Origin: Chitinophaga silvisoli
GTDB lineage: Bacteria; Bacteroidota; Bacteroidia; Chitinophagales; Chitinophagaceae
Direction of reading: 5' to 3'
Assembly: GCF_003412465.1 (NCBI RefSeq)
Contig: NZ_QTJV01000001.1
Span: 992,001 to 1,056,000, forward strand
DNA length: 64,000 bases
This document shows, piece by piece, positions 10,170 to 19,558 of the stretch (position 1 is the first letter of the stretch; the number at the start of each line of letters is the position of its first letter). Under the pieces are notes generated by a model. The model saw nothing but the letters and a program-made list of their open reading frames with translations. It ran no database searches and had not been told where the DNA came from. The position numbers and the translations under genes are program-made.

Positions 10170-11503
10170 ATTTATCCAGGAACAAATCGAATATAAAGAT
10201 CGTATTGTACTCTCTGCTCAGTTCTGTGCAGATGTCGTTTGTCGGTACGCTTATTATGAGTGAAGTATATGCAGGTCTCAACTCATTGAATTTTGGGCGT
10301 ATCAGACAACTGTACCGCAACAATCCTGATGTGAAGAAGGTGCAAAGAGCGATGTTTATATTCCTTGTGGTACAGGTGCTGAGCGATGTGATCAACAACA
10401 ACAGCATGAACAACATGCTGAGGGGTTGGGCAGCCATTGGGGTATCACTGGTGGTTTTCACCTTTATGTTCAGGATGTTTGACGATACACCCCGGATCAT
10501 TCTCGCCTTCATGTGTGCGGAGGTGGTTCGCCTGATTCTCTTTGGCAGTTCGAACCTGGAGCAGGATACCTCTTCGATGATGGAGGACTATTCGCTCTTT
10601 AAGTTCAGGATTGCCCCTATTACGAACAATGTTATTTTACTGATCACTTTTTATACATATAATAAGCGAAAGGATATGCTCACGGTGGGCATCATCATGC
10701 TCTATGGCCTTGCCAATGTGGCGCTGGACTTTCGCTCCAACGGGATGTTCTTTCTCTTTAGTGGCCTGATCATCCACTTCCGCAGGGTGCTCATGAACAT
10801 GACCCTTGCAAGAAAGATCGGCCTGACCATTTTTGTGGGCATCCTTTTCCAGATCCTTTATATGTTTTATGTAAACGCGGTATTATCCGGTGAATTTGGA
10901 GGAAAGCATGCGGGCGATCAGCTATCGGAAGCAGGTAATCCTTACAACCCGTTTTCACTGATCGGGCAGGGACGCGGTGAATTCTTTGTAGCCATCGAAG
11001 CGGTGAAAGATGCCCCCTGGTTAGGTCATGGCTCCTGGGCCGTAGATGAGAATAACCATTACCGCAGTCTTATGTTCAAGGACCTCGACAAGGACAAAAG
11101 CCGCCTGCTGGCATTGAATAACAGTGGGGTGATACCCAGTCACTCTATCCTGTTAGGATCCTGGGTATACGGAGGAATCATTGCAGCCGGCTGTATGTTC
11201 TTCATCTTCTTCCTCACCATGAAACGAGGCTTCTCGCTCATGATGGATGAACGGGCGATGGAGACACCTTACTATCCGATCCTTGTATTTTTTACGATAG
11301 AGTTACTCTGGATATTCCCATTTTCACCTTTGCCACATATCCGAAGTACGCTGCCACTCACGATCGCATTTATACTTACCATTTACCATTCATTAAAAAA
11401 TGACGAATACGATGAAGAAGAAGATCTGCTTCCTGACAACGGGGGATATCACGACGATAGCTACTATGAAGCGCGCCCTGGGAATGGCCAATCCGCTCGC
11501 TGA
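10166..11503 (+). CDS. O-antigen/exopolysaccharide polymerase-like membrane protein (Wzy-type)
   Basis: A 445-residue polytopic membrane protein with about ten predicted hydrophobic segments and a long loop around residues 245-325. GQGRGEFFVAIEAVKDAPWLGHGSW is the typical Wzy/WaaL-like loop with the GHG motif. It is the only polymerase candidate in the locus, so Wzy is the likely role. The last 30 or so residues (DEYDEEEDLLPDNGG and beyond) are very acidic and hydrophilic. They are encoded entirely inside the start of the next glycosyltransferase gene, a 92-nt overlap in another frame. This tail may be a late extension after loss of an earlier stop codon. Confidence 0.8.
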   Translation: MNLSRNKSNIKIVLYSLLSSVQMSFVGTLIMSEVYAGLNSLNFGRIRQLYRNNPDVKKVQRAMFIFLVVQVLSDVINNNSMNNMLRGWAAIGVSLVVFTFMFRMFDDTPRIILAFMCAEVVRLILFGSSNLEQDTSSMMEDYSLFKFRIAPITNNVILLITFYTYNKRKDMLTVGIIMLYGLANVALDFRSNGMFFLFSGLIIHFRRVLMNMTLARKIGLTIFVGILFQILYMFYVNAVLSGEFGGKHAGDQLSEAGNPYNPFSLIGQGRGEFFVAIEAVKDAPWLGHGSWAVDENNHYRSLMFKDLDKDKSRLLALNNSGVIPSHSILLGSWVYGGIIAAGCMFFIFFLTMKRGFSLMMDERAMETPYYPILVFFTIELLWIFPFSPLPHIRSTLPLTIAFILTIYHSLKNDEYDEEEDLLPDNGGYHDDSYYEARPGNGQSAR

Positions 11504-12545
11504 CCTGGGATGGGAAGTATCCATTATCGCGATGGACTGTGCAGAGAACAGGGAAAGAGCCGGCATCGAATGCGGACCTGATGTAGCTGTATATTATTAC
11601 AAGCCAGCCAACATGAACGGTGAGGTAGAACAAAAGATCATGCTGCTGAAAGAAATTCGTCCTGACTATATTTATTTCTGCTCTTTTGGATTCCGTAACT
11701 GGATCAGGAAGAGTGCGCTGGGCTTCAATCCACAGATGGTGATTGAGCACTCTGAATTGCAATCAGGGATCCCTGATAACAAAGGTTTGAAAAAGATCAT
11801 GGCGCACTTTATTGAATCACTCTCTGTAGTGTATGCAGATAAACTGATTTGCGCCAGCCGATACCTGGAAACTTTCTATCGTAAGAAGTCTAAGCAATTT
11901 TTGCGTCGCAATATGTCTGTATTGTATTCTCCATATGCTTACAGTACTGAAGTGATCGATGCTCCAAGGCTACACCTGGAAGAGCTGCAGGCAAAGTATG
12001 CAGGGAAGACAGTGCTGATCTATATGGGCACGATGACCCGGAACTATGGCCTGTTCACCATGATAGATGCGGTCAAAGCAGCGGTGAAGGAAACACCTGA
12101 TATCAAATTGTTATTGTTGGGCAGGGGCCGGCACCTGGATGAAGCAAAGGCCTATGTCACTGCCAATGGCCTGGATGCATATATTGAGTTCCTGGGTTAT
12201 GCGCCTGAAACGATGCTGAGTTCTTATTTTGAACTGGCAGATGCATTCATCTCACCATTAAATGATACGGTACAGGATTGGGCGCGTTGTCCCAGCAAGA
12301 TCTACATGTACATACCTTTTCATAAACCGGTATTCACCTGCAATATTGGTGAGCCGAAAGAAATATTTGGGAACGAAGGGTACTATTTCGACAACTCCCG
12401 GCCAGATTCACTGGCTGAGTTGATTACGGGGCTTGTCCGGCAGCAGCTGGAGCGTGTGCCATTGGACGTTACGGCGCATAGCTGGACAACCCGTTCCCGT
12501 GAATTTTCCAACTGGATACTACAAAAAGAACCGATGTATGCATAA
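11412..12545 (+). CDS. Glycosyltransferase family 4 (GT-B)
   Basis: A 377-residue GT-B glycosyltransferase. The N-terminal Rossmann strand KKICFLTTGDITTIATMKRA starts right after the proposed ATG. A further ATG four codons upstream (11400) is equally possible. The C-terminal domain has VLIYMGTMTRNYGLFTMIDAV and LLLLGRGRHLDEAKAYV, followed by FISPLNDTVQDWARCPSKIYMYI at the donor site. The beginning of the gene overlaps the polymerase coding region by 92 nt. Its end overlaps the next gene by 8 nt. It should add one sugar to the repeat unit; specificity is unknown. Confidence 0.86.
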   Translation: MKKKICFLTTGDITTIATMKRALGMANPLADLGWEVSIIAMDCAENRERAGIECGPDVAVYYYKPANMNGEVEQKIMLLKEIRPDYIYFCSFGFRNWIRKSALGFNPQMVIEHSELQSGIPDNKGLKKIMAHFIESLSVVYADKLICASRYLETFYRKKSKQFLRRNMSVLYSPYAYSTEVIDAPRLHLEELQAKYAGKTVLIYMGTMTRNYGLFTMIDAVKAAVKETPDIKLLLLGRGRHLDEAKAYVTANGLDAYIEFLGYAPETMLSSYFELADAFISPLNDTVQDWARCPSKIYMYIPFHKPVFTCNIGEPKEIFGNEGYYFDNSRPDSLAELITGLVRQQLERVPLDVTAHSWTTRSREFSNWILQKEPMYA

Positions 12546-13923
12546 AGCTGTTTTACTTTCTAAGGGAGAAGGAAACTTTTATTTCGGTTTCCATGATCTG
12601 GTCGCATGGAATTATGCCGGCGATAAATTACTCGCATTAAGAATCGATGATATGCTGACACCGCCCAATCCTGATGTACCCTGTGATATCGGGTACCTGG
12701 ACAAAGAAGGACGGTATCATAAAATGGGAGAGACTTATGCATACAATTATCCACAGGGTGCACGCCAGCAGTGGATTGGTAAATCAGACCTCTTCATTGT
12801 AAATGATAAAATTAATCATGCATGGCGTTCTAAGATCTATAATACAAAAACAGGTGAATGTACGCCGCTCGAATTTCCTACCCATGTGATTACAGATGAT
12901 GGGTGGGCCTTTGGTCTGGACTATGCGCGCCTGTTCAGGGTAGGTGGATATGGTTACACAGGTTTGCCGGATGCATATGCGGCTGAAGATGCGCCTGCCA
13001 GCTCTGGTATTGTAAAGCACAATGTATACACTGGTGAAGAGGAAATGATTATCTCTGTAGCAGAGGTAGCCAACTACCAGATGAATGCGAACCTGGGGAA
13101 TAACCATTATTTCACGCACCTGTTGCTGAATCCTTCACAGAAAAGAGTCGCGTTTTTACATCGTTATAAACTGAAAGATGGTGGTGAGACTACCCGCCTG
13201 ATGACGATCAATACAGATGGTTCCGAACTGCATTGCCTGGCAAGCGGTTTCCTGAGCCACTTTGACTGGCAGGATGACAATCACATTGCCATTTGGGGAC
13301 GTACAGGTAGTAGTGTGGAGAAACTGCGCAGCTCATTGTTGTATCGTATGCTGCCCACTGGCCTGGTTGGAAAAGGCAAGAAGATCATCAAAAAATTATT
13401 GTATAAGCCCAAACCAGGAGTGAACAGTAATCCGGGCTTCAACTGGTTGTTGTTCACCGATGCGGAAGGGGCACCTTATTCATTGCTGGCAAAGGATGTG
13501 ATCACTGAAGATGGGCACCCGATGTTCTGCCCGGCAAACAGGGATTGGATGATCTGTGATACTTATCCCAACAGTGAAGGTATCCGCACCTTGTTCTTAT
13601 TCCAATACAGTACACAGCGCCGTGTAGATCTGGGCACCTATAAGATGCTGGATCAGCAGCCTGACCTCGATAAATCTATGCCATTTTTACAAGGTGTGGA
13701 CAAGGCGGTGTTGAAAGCATTCTCGCCTCAGCAGATGGCTTTCACCCGCAGTGGTCTGCACTGTGACCTGCACCCGAGATGGAAGGCAGACGGTACCATG
13801 GTAGCGTTCGATTCTATCCACGAAGGCAGCAGACAGATTTATGGATTCGATGTAAGTGATATTATTAAATCAAAAGACACAACCCCTGCTCATGAACGAC
13901 AGGCAGCACATTACGGGGTTTGA
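12538..13923 (+). CDS. Beta-propeller protein of unknown function in the polysaccharide locus
   Basis: A 461-residue protein without signal peptide or membrane segments. Repeated blade-like units are visible: FHDLVAWNYAGDKLLAL, LLLNPSQKRVAFLHRYK, LSHFDWQDDNHIAIWGR and DLHPRWKADGTMVAFDS. The H-P/D-W-x-x-D-G pattern recalls TolB/PD40 repeats and oligogalacturonate lyase propellers. Histidines in THLLLNP, DGHPMF and CDLHPRW could bind a metal, but this is not proven. The open frame extends back to 12433, yet the homologous part starts at the ATG at 12538, which overlaps the previous stop by 8 nt. A role in modifying or cleaving the polymer is possible; no firm function can be given. Confidence 0.7.
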   Translation: MHKAVLLSKGEGNFYFGFHDLVAWNYAGDKLLALRIDDMLTPPNPDVPCDIGYLDKEGRYHKMGETYAYNYPQGARQQWIGKSDLFIVNDKINHAWRSKIYNTKTGECTPLEFPTHVITDDGWAFGLDYARLFRVGGYGYTGLPDAYAAEDAPASSGIVKHNVYTGEEEMIISVAEVANYQMNANLGNNHYFTHLLLNPSQKRVAFLHRYKLKDGGETTRLMTINTDGSELHCLASGFLSHFDWQDDNHIAIWGRTGSSVEKLRSSLLYRMLPTGLVGKGKKIIKKLLYKPKPGVNSNPGFNWLLFTDAEGAPYSLLAKDVITEDGHPMFCPANRDWMICDTYPNSEGIRTLFLFQYSTQRRVDLGTYKMLDQQPDLDKSMPFLQGVDKAVLKAFSPQQMAFTRSGLHCDLHPRWKADGTMVAFDSIHEGSRQIYGFDVSDIIKSKDTTPAHERQAAHYGV

Positions 13924-14875
13924 TTTTATTAGACCTATTGCCGCTTTTAGTGTTGTATGGATCCATGGCTGTGCCGGCAGTATCTGGACTAGGAAATTGA
14001 ACCCTTTGAATAGTTATGCGGTACCGGTATTTATCGCGATTTCAATGTTCCTCTTTGCGTGGCAGATCATCGGTAAGGGGCGCAGGAACTTTAGAGAAAT
14101 GCTGGTGACCCGTATCCAGCGGCTGATGATCCCCTTCTTTTTGTGGACACTGATTTACCTGGCAATAAGATTGTTCAAAGCAAGGTTTGTACACGAGCCT
14201 TTTGAAATGAAGTGGATAGAGACGTTCGTGTTCAAAGGCAGTTCTTACCAGCTATGGTACCTGCCCAACCTTTTCTACCTGAGCATCCTGTTCTTTCCCT
14301 TATTGAACGTGGCGGTAAGAAACAGGAAGACGGCGAATGTGGTGATTTATTTCATCGTGCTTATCGCTGCTGTCGTTCTGTGGTATACACCAGCGGATAT
14401 TAAACAGGCGGATTGGTTTACACGGCACATCCTGCTGTATTTCGTGCCTTCACTTATCTCTGCATCTATCGGGATGTTGTTTTACATCAACTATGAAAAA
14501 GTGAAAGAGAAGTATGGTACGAGCTTACAGGTCCTGGTACCGGTATGGGCACTGGCGCTGTTTTTTGCACAGCTGTTGATACCGCATGTATTGACAGGAT
14601 TAGCTTTTGTGGCGGTACTGTTTCCATTGCTCTTATTCCAGTTGAATGGCAGTTACCTGGGTATGAAGGCACTGTCCAGGAATTCAATGGGCATTTACCT
14701 TGTACACGGTGTATTCCTGGAAGGAATTAAAACAGGTATGCAGCTGATCCATCACCCTGTACAGGGACTGGCGCTGACACTGGGATCCATTATCGTGACT
14801 TACCTGCTCAGTTTTGGGGTGTCTGAAATTCTATCCAGGAATGACATACTGCGAAAGTACCTGATGGGCAATTAA
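13892..14875 (+). CDS. Membrane acyltransferase, family 3
   Basis: A 327-residue polytopic membrane acyltransferase. The opening ITGFDFIRPIAAFSVVWIHGC carries the R-x-x-A-x5-W-x-H signature near residues 10-25. GLALTLGSIIVTYLLSF near the C-terminus is a typical last helix. The frame opens at 13856, but the ATG at 13892 is the better start, since it places the signature at the usual distance. The start overlaps the propeller gene by 32 nt. The function is probably O-acylation of a sugar in the repeat unit; it is the second of three such genes. Confidence 0.82.
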   Translation: MNDRQHITGFDFIRPIAAFSVVWIHGCAGSIWTRKLNPLNSYAVPVFIAISMFLFAWQIIGKGRRNFREMLVTRIQRLMIPFFLWTLIYLAIRLFKARFVHEPFEMKWIETFVFKGSSYQLWYLPNLFYLSILFFPLLNVAVRNRKTANVVIYFIVLIAAVVLWYTPADIKQADWFTRHILLYFVPSLISASIGMLFYINYEKVKEKYGTSLQVLVPVWALALFFAQLLIPHVLTGLAFVAVLFPLLLFQLNGSYLGMKALSRNSMGIYLVHGVFLEGIKTGMQLIHHPVQGLALTLGSIIVTYLLSFGVSEILSRNDILRKYLMGN

Positions 14876-14884
14876 ACTTTTATT

Positions 14885-15991
14885 ATGATCGCAATTTTGC
14901 AACCATATATACCTCACTACAGGGAGGAGTTTTTCAACATGCTGAAGGAGCAGTTGCCAATGGACCTGTATTGTTATGAGAAGCAGGCCGACATCGGCAA
15001 GGATCATTTCAAAGGGGCCAATACAGGCATCATTCCGTTATCTGCGATTGTGAAAGGACCTTTTGTTTTCTACAACCCGTTTACGTTGCTGAACAGGAAG
15101 TACAATGTGCTGGTATTGATGCTGAATTTTGGTCACCTGAGCACCTGGCTGATCCTGCTTATGAAACCTTTCATTAAACAAAAGATTGTGCTATGGGGCC
15201 ATGGTATTTCTGTAAAGCGATATGTAAAGGAAGAAAAGAAGCCGCATTTTTTATTGCGCTGGATGATCGCTTTATCAGATGGTGTGTGGTTTTACACAAA
15301 GAAAGAACTGGACGTGTGGAAAACCTTTATGCCTAAGCTGAACGGACATGCACTGAACAATACTATCTCTGGCGTAGATGCGATCCTTGAGCTGGATATG
15401 CCGGATAAGCAGGCGCTGAGAGAAAAATATGGTATTGCACAGCAAAGAGTGCTCATCTACTGTGCAAGATTCAATGAGCCGGGCAGGAGAGTGGATCTGC
15501 TGGTAGAACTGATTGAAACATTGTCACCCGAAGGATTTGCATTTGTGATTATTGGCGATGGCAGACTGAAACCTGATTTTTCTGCTTATCCACATGTTAA
15601 AGACTTTGGTGCATTGTATGACAGAAAGGTGAAGGATGAGTTGTTCAGCATGGCAGATATTTATTTTCAGCCGGGATGGGTAGGCTTATCAATCGTGGAA
15701 GCGATGTCTTACGGTAAGCCGGTGTTTACATTCAAACGTTCCGAATCGATTTTACAATGTGTGGAATATAGTTATATCAGGCATGGTCACAATGGAATGA
15801 TCTTCGACAGCATGCGGGACTGTGTGGATGCCTTGTCGCTGACTACAGAAAAAGAGATTGGCAGGATGGGCGAGAATGCCCGTGCTTATGTAAAACAGGA
15901 ATTAACCATGGACACAATGGCGGATAATGCCCTGACAGCAATCCGACATATTTCTTCACCCAAGCCGGTTCTACATGAAGACACAAAATAA
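14885..15991 (+). CDS. Glycosyltransferase, GT-B group 1 type
   Basis: A 368-residue glycosyltransferase. The N-terminus AILQPYIPHYREEFFNML is typical of group-1 transferases that act on lipid-linked acceptors. VLWGHGISVKRYVKEEKKP around residue 100 resembles the acceptor-loop region. GDGRLKPDFSAYPHVKDFGA and YFQPGWVGLSIVEAMSYGKPVF form the donor-binding domain, with a conserved E in SIVEAMSYG. It lies 9 nt after the acyltransferase gene and overlaps the next gene by 17 nt. Linkage and sugar specificity are unknown. Confidence 0.86.
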   Translation: MIAILQPYIPHYREEFFNMLKEQLPMDLYCYEKQADIGKDHFKGANTGIIPLSAIVKGPFVFYNPFTLLNRKYNVLVLMLNFGHLSTWLILLMKPFIKQKIVLWGHGISVKRYVKEEKKPHFLLRWMIALSDGVWFYTKKELDVWKTFMPKLNGHALNNTISGVDAILELDMPDKQALREKYGIAQQRVLIYCARFNEPGRRVDLLVELIETLSPEGFAFVIIGDGRLKPDFSAYPHVKDFGALYDRKVKDELFSMADIYFQPGWVGLSIVEAMSYGKPVFTFKRSESILQCVEYSYIRHGHNGMIFDSMRDCVDALSLTTEKEIGRMGENARAYVKQELTMDTMADNALTAIRHISSPKPVLHEDTK

Positions 15992-17048
15992 GTTATGGCC
16001 ACTGGAGGTCTGCAGGGGATTGGCAGCTTTGTACGTGGTGATGCACCACTCCAGGGAGTTGTTGCCAGCTGCGATACGGCCATTGTTGTTGTTCGGCCAG
16101 GAGGCAGTGATCCTGTTTTTCCTGCTCAGTGGTTTTGTGATTCATTACAACTACAGTACGAAGTCTGCATTTGACAGGAAGGATTTTCTCTGGAAACGCT
16201 TTGTACGCATCTATCCAATTTTCATCGTGGTCATGATATTGAGTGTAGGAATTGATTATGCCATTGGTACTGCCGATGCACATACTGACCTGGCCAGTTT
16301 TGGGTACAACCTGCTGGGATTACAGGATTCACAGTTGCAGAAGCCGGGTATAGGTTATGCTACATTTGGCGATAATGATCCTTTATGGAGCCTGGGCTAT
16401 GAAGTATGGTTTTACCTTTTTTATGCTATCACGGGGGCTGCACAATTCAACAGGAATTTATTGGCAGTAACAATCCTCTCGGTGGTGTCAGCTTTGGTCT
16501 TTTCTTTTTTTCCCAACAAGGCTTGTCTTACAATATTATACCTGCCTATCTGGTGGCTGGGGGCTGCGCTGGCGGAGGCTTCACTTTCAAACAGGTATGC
16601 ACCTTTCTGGAAAGGGATGGGCAGTTTGCTGATTACGCTGGCGGCATATGTAGCAGCGAGTTATCCTGCTATCAGGGCCAGTCACAGCACTATAGGCTTA
16701 CATCCTTTTATTGAGATCAGGCATTTTATAGCGGCCATTGGTTTTGCGGTGGTATGGATGTTGGCAGCGCGCTTTGTGCCGGCGGAGAAATTCAGGTGGA
16801 TGGAACCACTATCCTTTTTAGCACCTGTCTCCTACGGTATCTACATTGTGCATGTGCCCCTGTTGCGATTTGTGAAGCACTACATGGGGCCAGGTGCGCT
16901 GACATGGATCTGTTTTGCAGCATTGACTTTATTGATGGCTTATCTCCTGGAGATACATTTTCAGAAAAGAGTGGCTATGCCCTTATTGATTAAAAAACGT
17001 AAGAAAGCAGCGGTCACCATGCCGGTGATCAGCGCAAAAGCATCATAA
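15975..17048 (+). CDS. Membrane acyltransferase, OafA/YrhL type
   Basis: A 357-residue polytopic protein of acyltransferase family 3. The signature WPLEVCRGLAALYVVMHHSR is at residues 8-27, followed by VILFFLLSGFVIHYNY near 46-61 and a C-terminal helix set ending VSYGIYIVHVPLLRFV. It is the third family-3 acyltransferase of the locus, and its organisation is closest to the one at 5232. The start lies inside the preceding glycosyltransferase gene (17-nt overlap), and its stop codon shares one base with the following ATG. Confidence 0.87.
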   Translation: MKTQNKLWPLEVCRGLAALYVVMHHSRELLPAAIRPLLLFGQEAVILFFLLSGFVIHYNYSTKSAFDRKDFLWKRFVRIYPIFIVVMILSVGIDYAIGTADAHTDLASFGYNLLGLQDSQLQKPGIGYATFGDNDPLWSLGYEVWFYLFYAITGAAQFNRNLLAVTILSVVSALVFSFFPNKACLTILYLPIWWLGAALAEASLSNRYAPFWKGMGSLLITLAAYVAASYPAIRASHSTIGLHPFIEIRHFIAAIGFAVVWMLAARFVPAEKFRWMEPLSFLAPVSYGIYIVHVPLLRFVKHYMGPGALTWICFAALTLLMAYLLEIHFQKRVAMPLLIKKRKKAAVTMPVISAKAS

Positions 17049-18196
17049 TGAAAATCTTATTTATTGTTCCTTCTTACAAGCCGGCTTTTATATACGGCGG
17101 GCCAATTGTAGTGATAGCCAGGTTGGCTGAGAGACTGGTGCGCCTTGGGCATGAGGTGACCGTGTATAGCACGACAGCAAACGGTCACCAGGAGCTTGAA
17201 GTACCTGTGAAGACACCTGTACAGGTTGATGGGGTAACGGTGTACTACTTTCCAAGAATTACAGGTGATCATACACATGTATCTCCTGCTTTGTGGAAGC
17301 ATACGTGGAAGACGGCCAAATCATTTGACGTAGTGCATATTCATTCATGGTGGAGTTTCCTGGTATTAGGTGCTTCGCTCATGTGCAGGTTGCGAGGCAT
17401 CAAACCGGTACTTTCTCCGCACGGCATGTTCTGCGATTATGTGCTGACAGCGAAGAACCAGGCAAAGAAGAAAGTACTGCACAATGTAATTGGGAAGAGT
17501 TTGCTGAAGCATACTTACCTGCATACCTCTTCTCCGATGGAGTGGAATGAATGTTTGCGCATCAATAATGGCTGGCAGGGTGCAAAGATCTTTAACCTGG
17601 TAGACCTGCCGGTAGCAGAATATCCCCGCCGGGAAAATGAGGTGTTTACCATCAGTTTTCTCTCCCGTGTGGACCCTAAGAAGGGCCTGGATATCCTGCT
17701 CTTTGCTTTATCAAAAGTGAGTTTCAAATACAAACTGCAGATAGCTGGTTCCGGTGAAGAAGCGTATGTAGCGGAGCTGAAGACAATTGTATCGACGCTG
17801 CATATGGAAGAGCATGTAGAGTGGGTGGGCTGGAAGAATTCAGAAACGAAGTTCCCTTTCCTGGCCAATACAGATCTGTTCGCACTCACTTCTCACAATG
17901 AAAACTTTGCCATCGTGGTGATTGAGTCACTGTATGTGGGTACGCCTGTATTGATCAGTAACAATGTCGGATTATCGGGGTATGTGGAACAAAACAGGCT
18001 GGGATGGATTACAGGTATCGAAGATATAGAAGAGGTAAGAGCGAAACTGACGATGGCTTACAATGATAAGCTGGAGCGTAACCGCATCACTGCTACAGCA
18101 AGAGAGATCATCCTCAGGGATTTCAATGAGAACAAGCTGGCAGGGGATTACGTCACATTGTATCAAAGTTCAGGAACAGCGAAAAAGGTTATATAA
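17048..18196 (+). CDS. Glycosyltransferase family 4 (GT-B)
   Basis: A 382-residue GT4 enzyme. The N-terminal domain shows FIVPSYKPAFIYGGPIVVIA, with the glycine-rich loop that binds the acceptor or phosphate, and VHIHSWWSFLVLGA. The C-terminal domain has ISFLSRVDPKKGLDILL, IAGSGEEAYVAEL and FALTSHNENFAIVVIESL, with the E-N-F-x5-E pattern of GT4 catalytic sites. The start ATG overlaps the previous stop by one base, and the next gene begins 1 nt after the stop. Sugar specificity is unknown. Confidence 0.92.
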   Translation: MKILFIVPSYKPAFIYGGPIVVIARLAERLVRLGHEVTVYSTTANGHQELEVPVKTPVQVDGVTVYYFPRITGDHTHVSPALWKHTWKTAKSFDVVHIHSWWSFLVLGASLMCRLRGIKPVLSPHGMFCDYVLTAKNQAKKKVLHNVIGKSLLKHTYLHTSSPMEWNECLRINNGWQGAKIFNLVDLPVAEYPRRENEVFTISFLSRVDPKKGLDILLFALSKVSFKYKLQIAGSGEEAYVAELKTIVSTLHMEEHVEWVGWKNSETKFPFLANTDLFALTSHNENFAIVVIESLYVGTPVLISNNVGLSGYVEQNRLGWITGIEDIEEVRAKLTMAYNDKLERNRITATAREIILRDFNENKLAGDYVTLYQSSGTAKKVI

Positions 18197-18197
18197 T

Positions 18198-19106
18198 ATG
18201 GATCTGGCAGTCATTATTCTTACATACAACGAAGAGAAACATATTGGCCGCTGCCTGGAAAGTATGCGGCGGGTATCGGATGAGATTTATATCGTAGACG
18301 CATTTTCTACGGATGAGACTGTGGCGATTGCAGAGAGTTATGGTGCAAAGGTGTTCCAGCATAAATGGGTGAATTATGCACAGCAGTTTCAATGGGGACT
18401 GGATAACTGTGGTATCAAAGCTCCCTGGGTAATGCGTATGGACTCAGACGAATACCTGGAGCCTGGATTGATCCGGGAAATCAATCATAAGGTACATCAA
18501 CTGCCTGCTGACGTGAGTGGTGTTTACATCCGCAGAAAGGTATTGTTCAAAGGCAAGTGGATTAAGCATGGTGGTTTTTATCCGCACAACCTGCTGCGCA
18601 TCTGGCGGAATGGTGTAGGGAGTATTGAGCAGCGCTGGATGGATGAGCATATCGTATTGTCGCAGGGTAAGACGGTGCAGTTCAAAGAGCATATAGTGGA
18701 TTACAACCTGAATGCGATACACTGGTGGGTAAACAAGCATAATAACTATGCGATCCGTGAAATGGTAGACCTGCTGAATATTAAATACCGCTTGCTGGAT
18801 GCCGATAAGCGATTGCTGGAGATGGAGAGTACACAGGCTAAGAGAAAACGTTTTCTGAAAGAGCGGGTTTATTCTTCTTTATCGCCTGGTATGCGGGCAT
18901 CCTTTTACTTCCTGTACAGATATGTGTTGAGGTTTGGTTTTATGGACGGGTATCATGGATTTGTGTTTCACTTTATGCAGGGATATTGGTATCGTTTACT
19001 GGTAGATGTGAACCTGGAAGAGTTTGAGCGGAAGCTGAACGGGGATAAGGGGAAGGAGAAGATGCTTGCGGTGTTGAAGGAGGATTACAATATCGTGCTC
19101 AATTGA
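18198..19106 (+). CDS. Glycosyltransferase family 2 (GT-A), WaaE/KdtX-like
   Basis: A 302-residue GT-A transferase. The N-terminus LAVIILTYNEEKHIGRCLES is the family-2 start, followed by IYIVDAFSTDETVAIAESYG and MRMDSDEYLEPGL, where DSDE is the metal-binding D-x-D equivalent. Overall layout resembles the WaaE/KdtX LPS-core glucosyltransferases. The frame is open back to 18063, but the first 45 residues are antisense-like noise, and the ATG at 18198 directly precedes the conserved strand. It is the only GT2 enzyme in the locus. Its stop overlaps the next ATG by 1 nt. Confidence 0.9.
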   Translation: MDLAVIILTYNEEKHIGRCLESMRRVSDEIYIVDAFSTDETVAIAESYGAKVFQHKWVNYAQQFQWGLDNCGIKAPWVMRMDSDEYLEPGLIREINHKVHQLPADVSGVYIRRKVLFKGKWIKHGGFYPHNLLRIWRNGVGSIEQRWMDEHIVLSQGKTVQFKEHIVDYNLNAIHWWVNKHNNYAIREMVDLLNIKYRLLDADKRLLEMESTQAKRKRFLKERVYSSLSPGMRASFYFLYRYVLRFGFMDGYHGFVFHFMQGYWYRLLVDVNLEEFERKLNGDKGKEKMLAVLKEDYNIVLN

Positions 19107-19558
19107 TGTGGATGAGGAAGAAGATTCTTTATAGTGTAGGTTATTTCGTGCTGTTGTTTTATATCGTGTTCTGGGCACCGTGGAGAAAGGGGGTGAAATT
19201 GTCAGAAGCAGAGCGGTTAAGACTGCATCCGATCGTAGATAGTGTGAAGGAGCTGTTTAATAATCATGGGGCAAAGTGGTGGGTGCATGCTTTCTATTTC
19301 TGCAGCAATTTATTTGGCAATATCATTATGTTCCTGCCTTTTTCCTTTGTGATGATGTGGGTATTCAATATGACGAATGTGATAAAGATTGCCATACTGG
19401 CCTGTTTGTTAAGCCTTGCCATTGAAGTAACACAATATTATACGGGAACAGGCGTAGCTGATGTCGACGATGTATTGCTCAATACGACAGGCGCTATTGT
19501 TGGAGTTTATTTATGCCGCTTTTTTCAAAACCATTATAAATATTTCATACACCGATGA
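19106..19558 (+). CDS. VanZ-like membrane protein
   Basis: A 150-residue protein with four hydrophobic segments. The central part FGNIIMFLPFSFVMMWVF and the C-terminal LAIEVTQYYTGTGVADVDDVLLNTTGAIVG carry the E-x-x-Q and D-x-x-D-V-x-x-N-x-x-G motifs of VanZ-like proteins. The biochemical role of this family is unclear; VanZ itself gives low-level teicoplanin resistance. Here it lies inside a polysaccharide operon, overlapping neighbours at both ends (TGATG and ATGA junctions). A link to lipid carrier or cell-surface polymer assembly is possible but unproven. Confidence 0.82.
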   Translation: MWMRKKILYSVGYFVLLFYIVFWAPWRKGVKLSEAERLRLHPIVDSVKELFNNHGAKWWVHAFYFCSNLFGNIIMFLPFSFVMMWVFNMTNVIKIAILACLLSLAIEVTQYYTGTGVADVDDVLLNTTGAIVGVYLCRFFQNHYKYFIHR

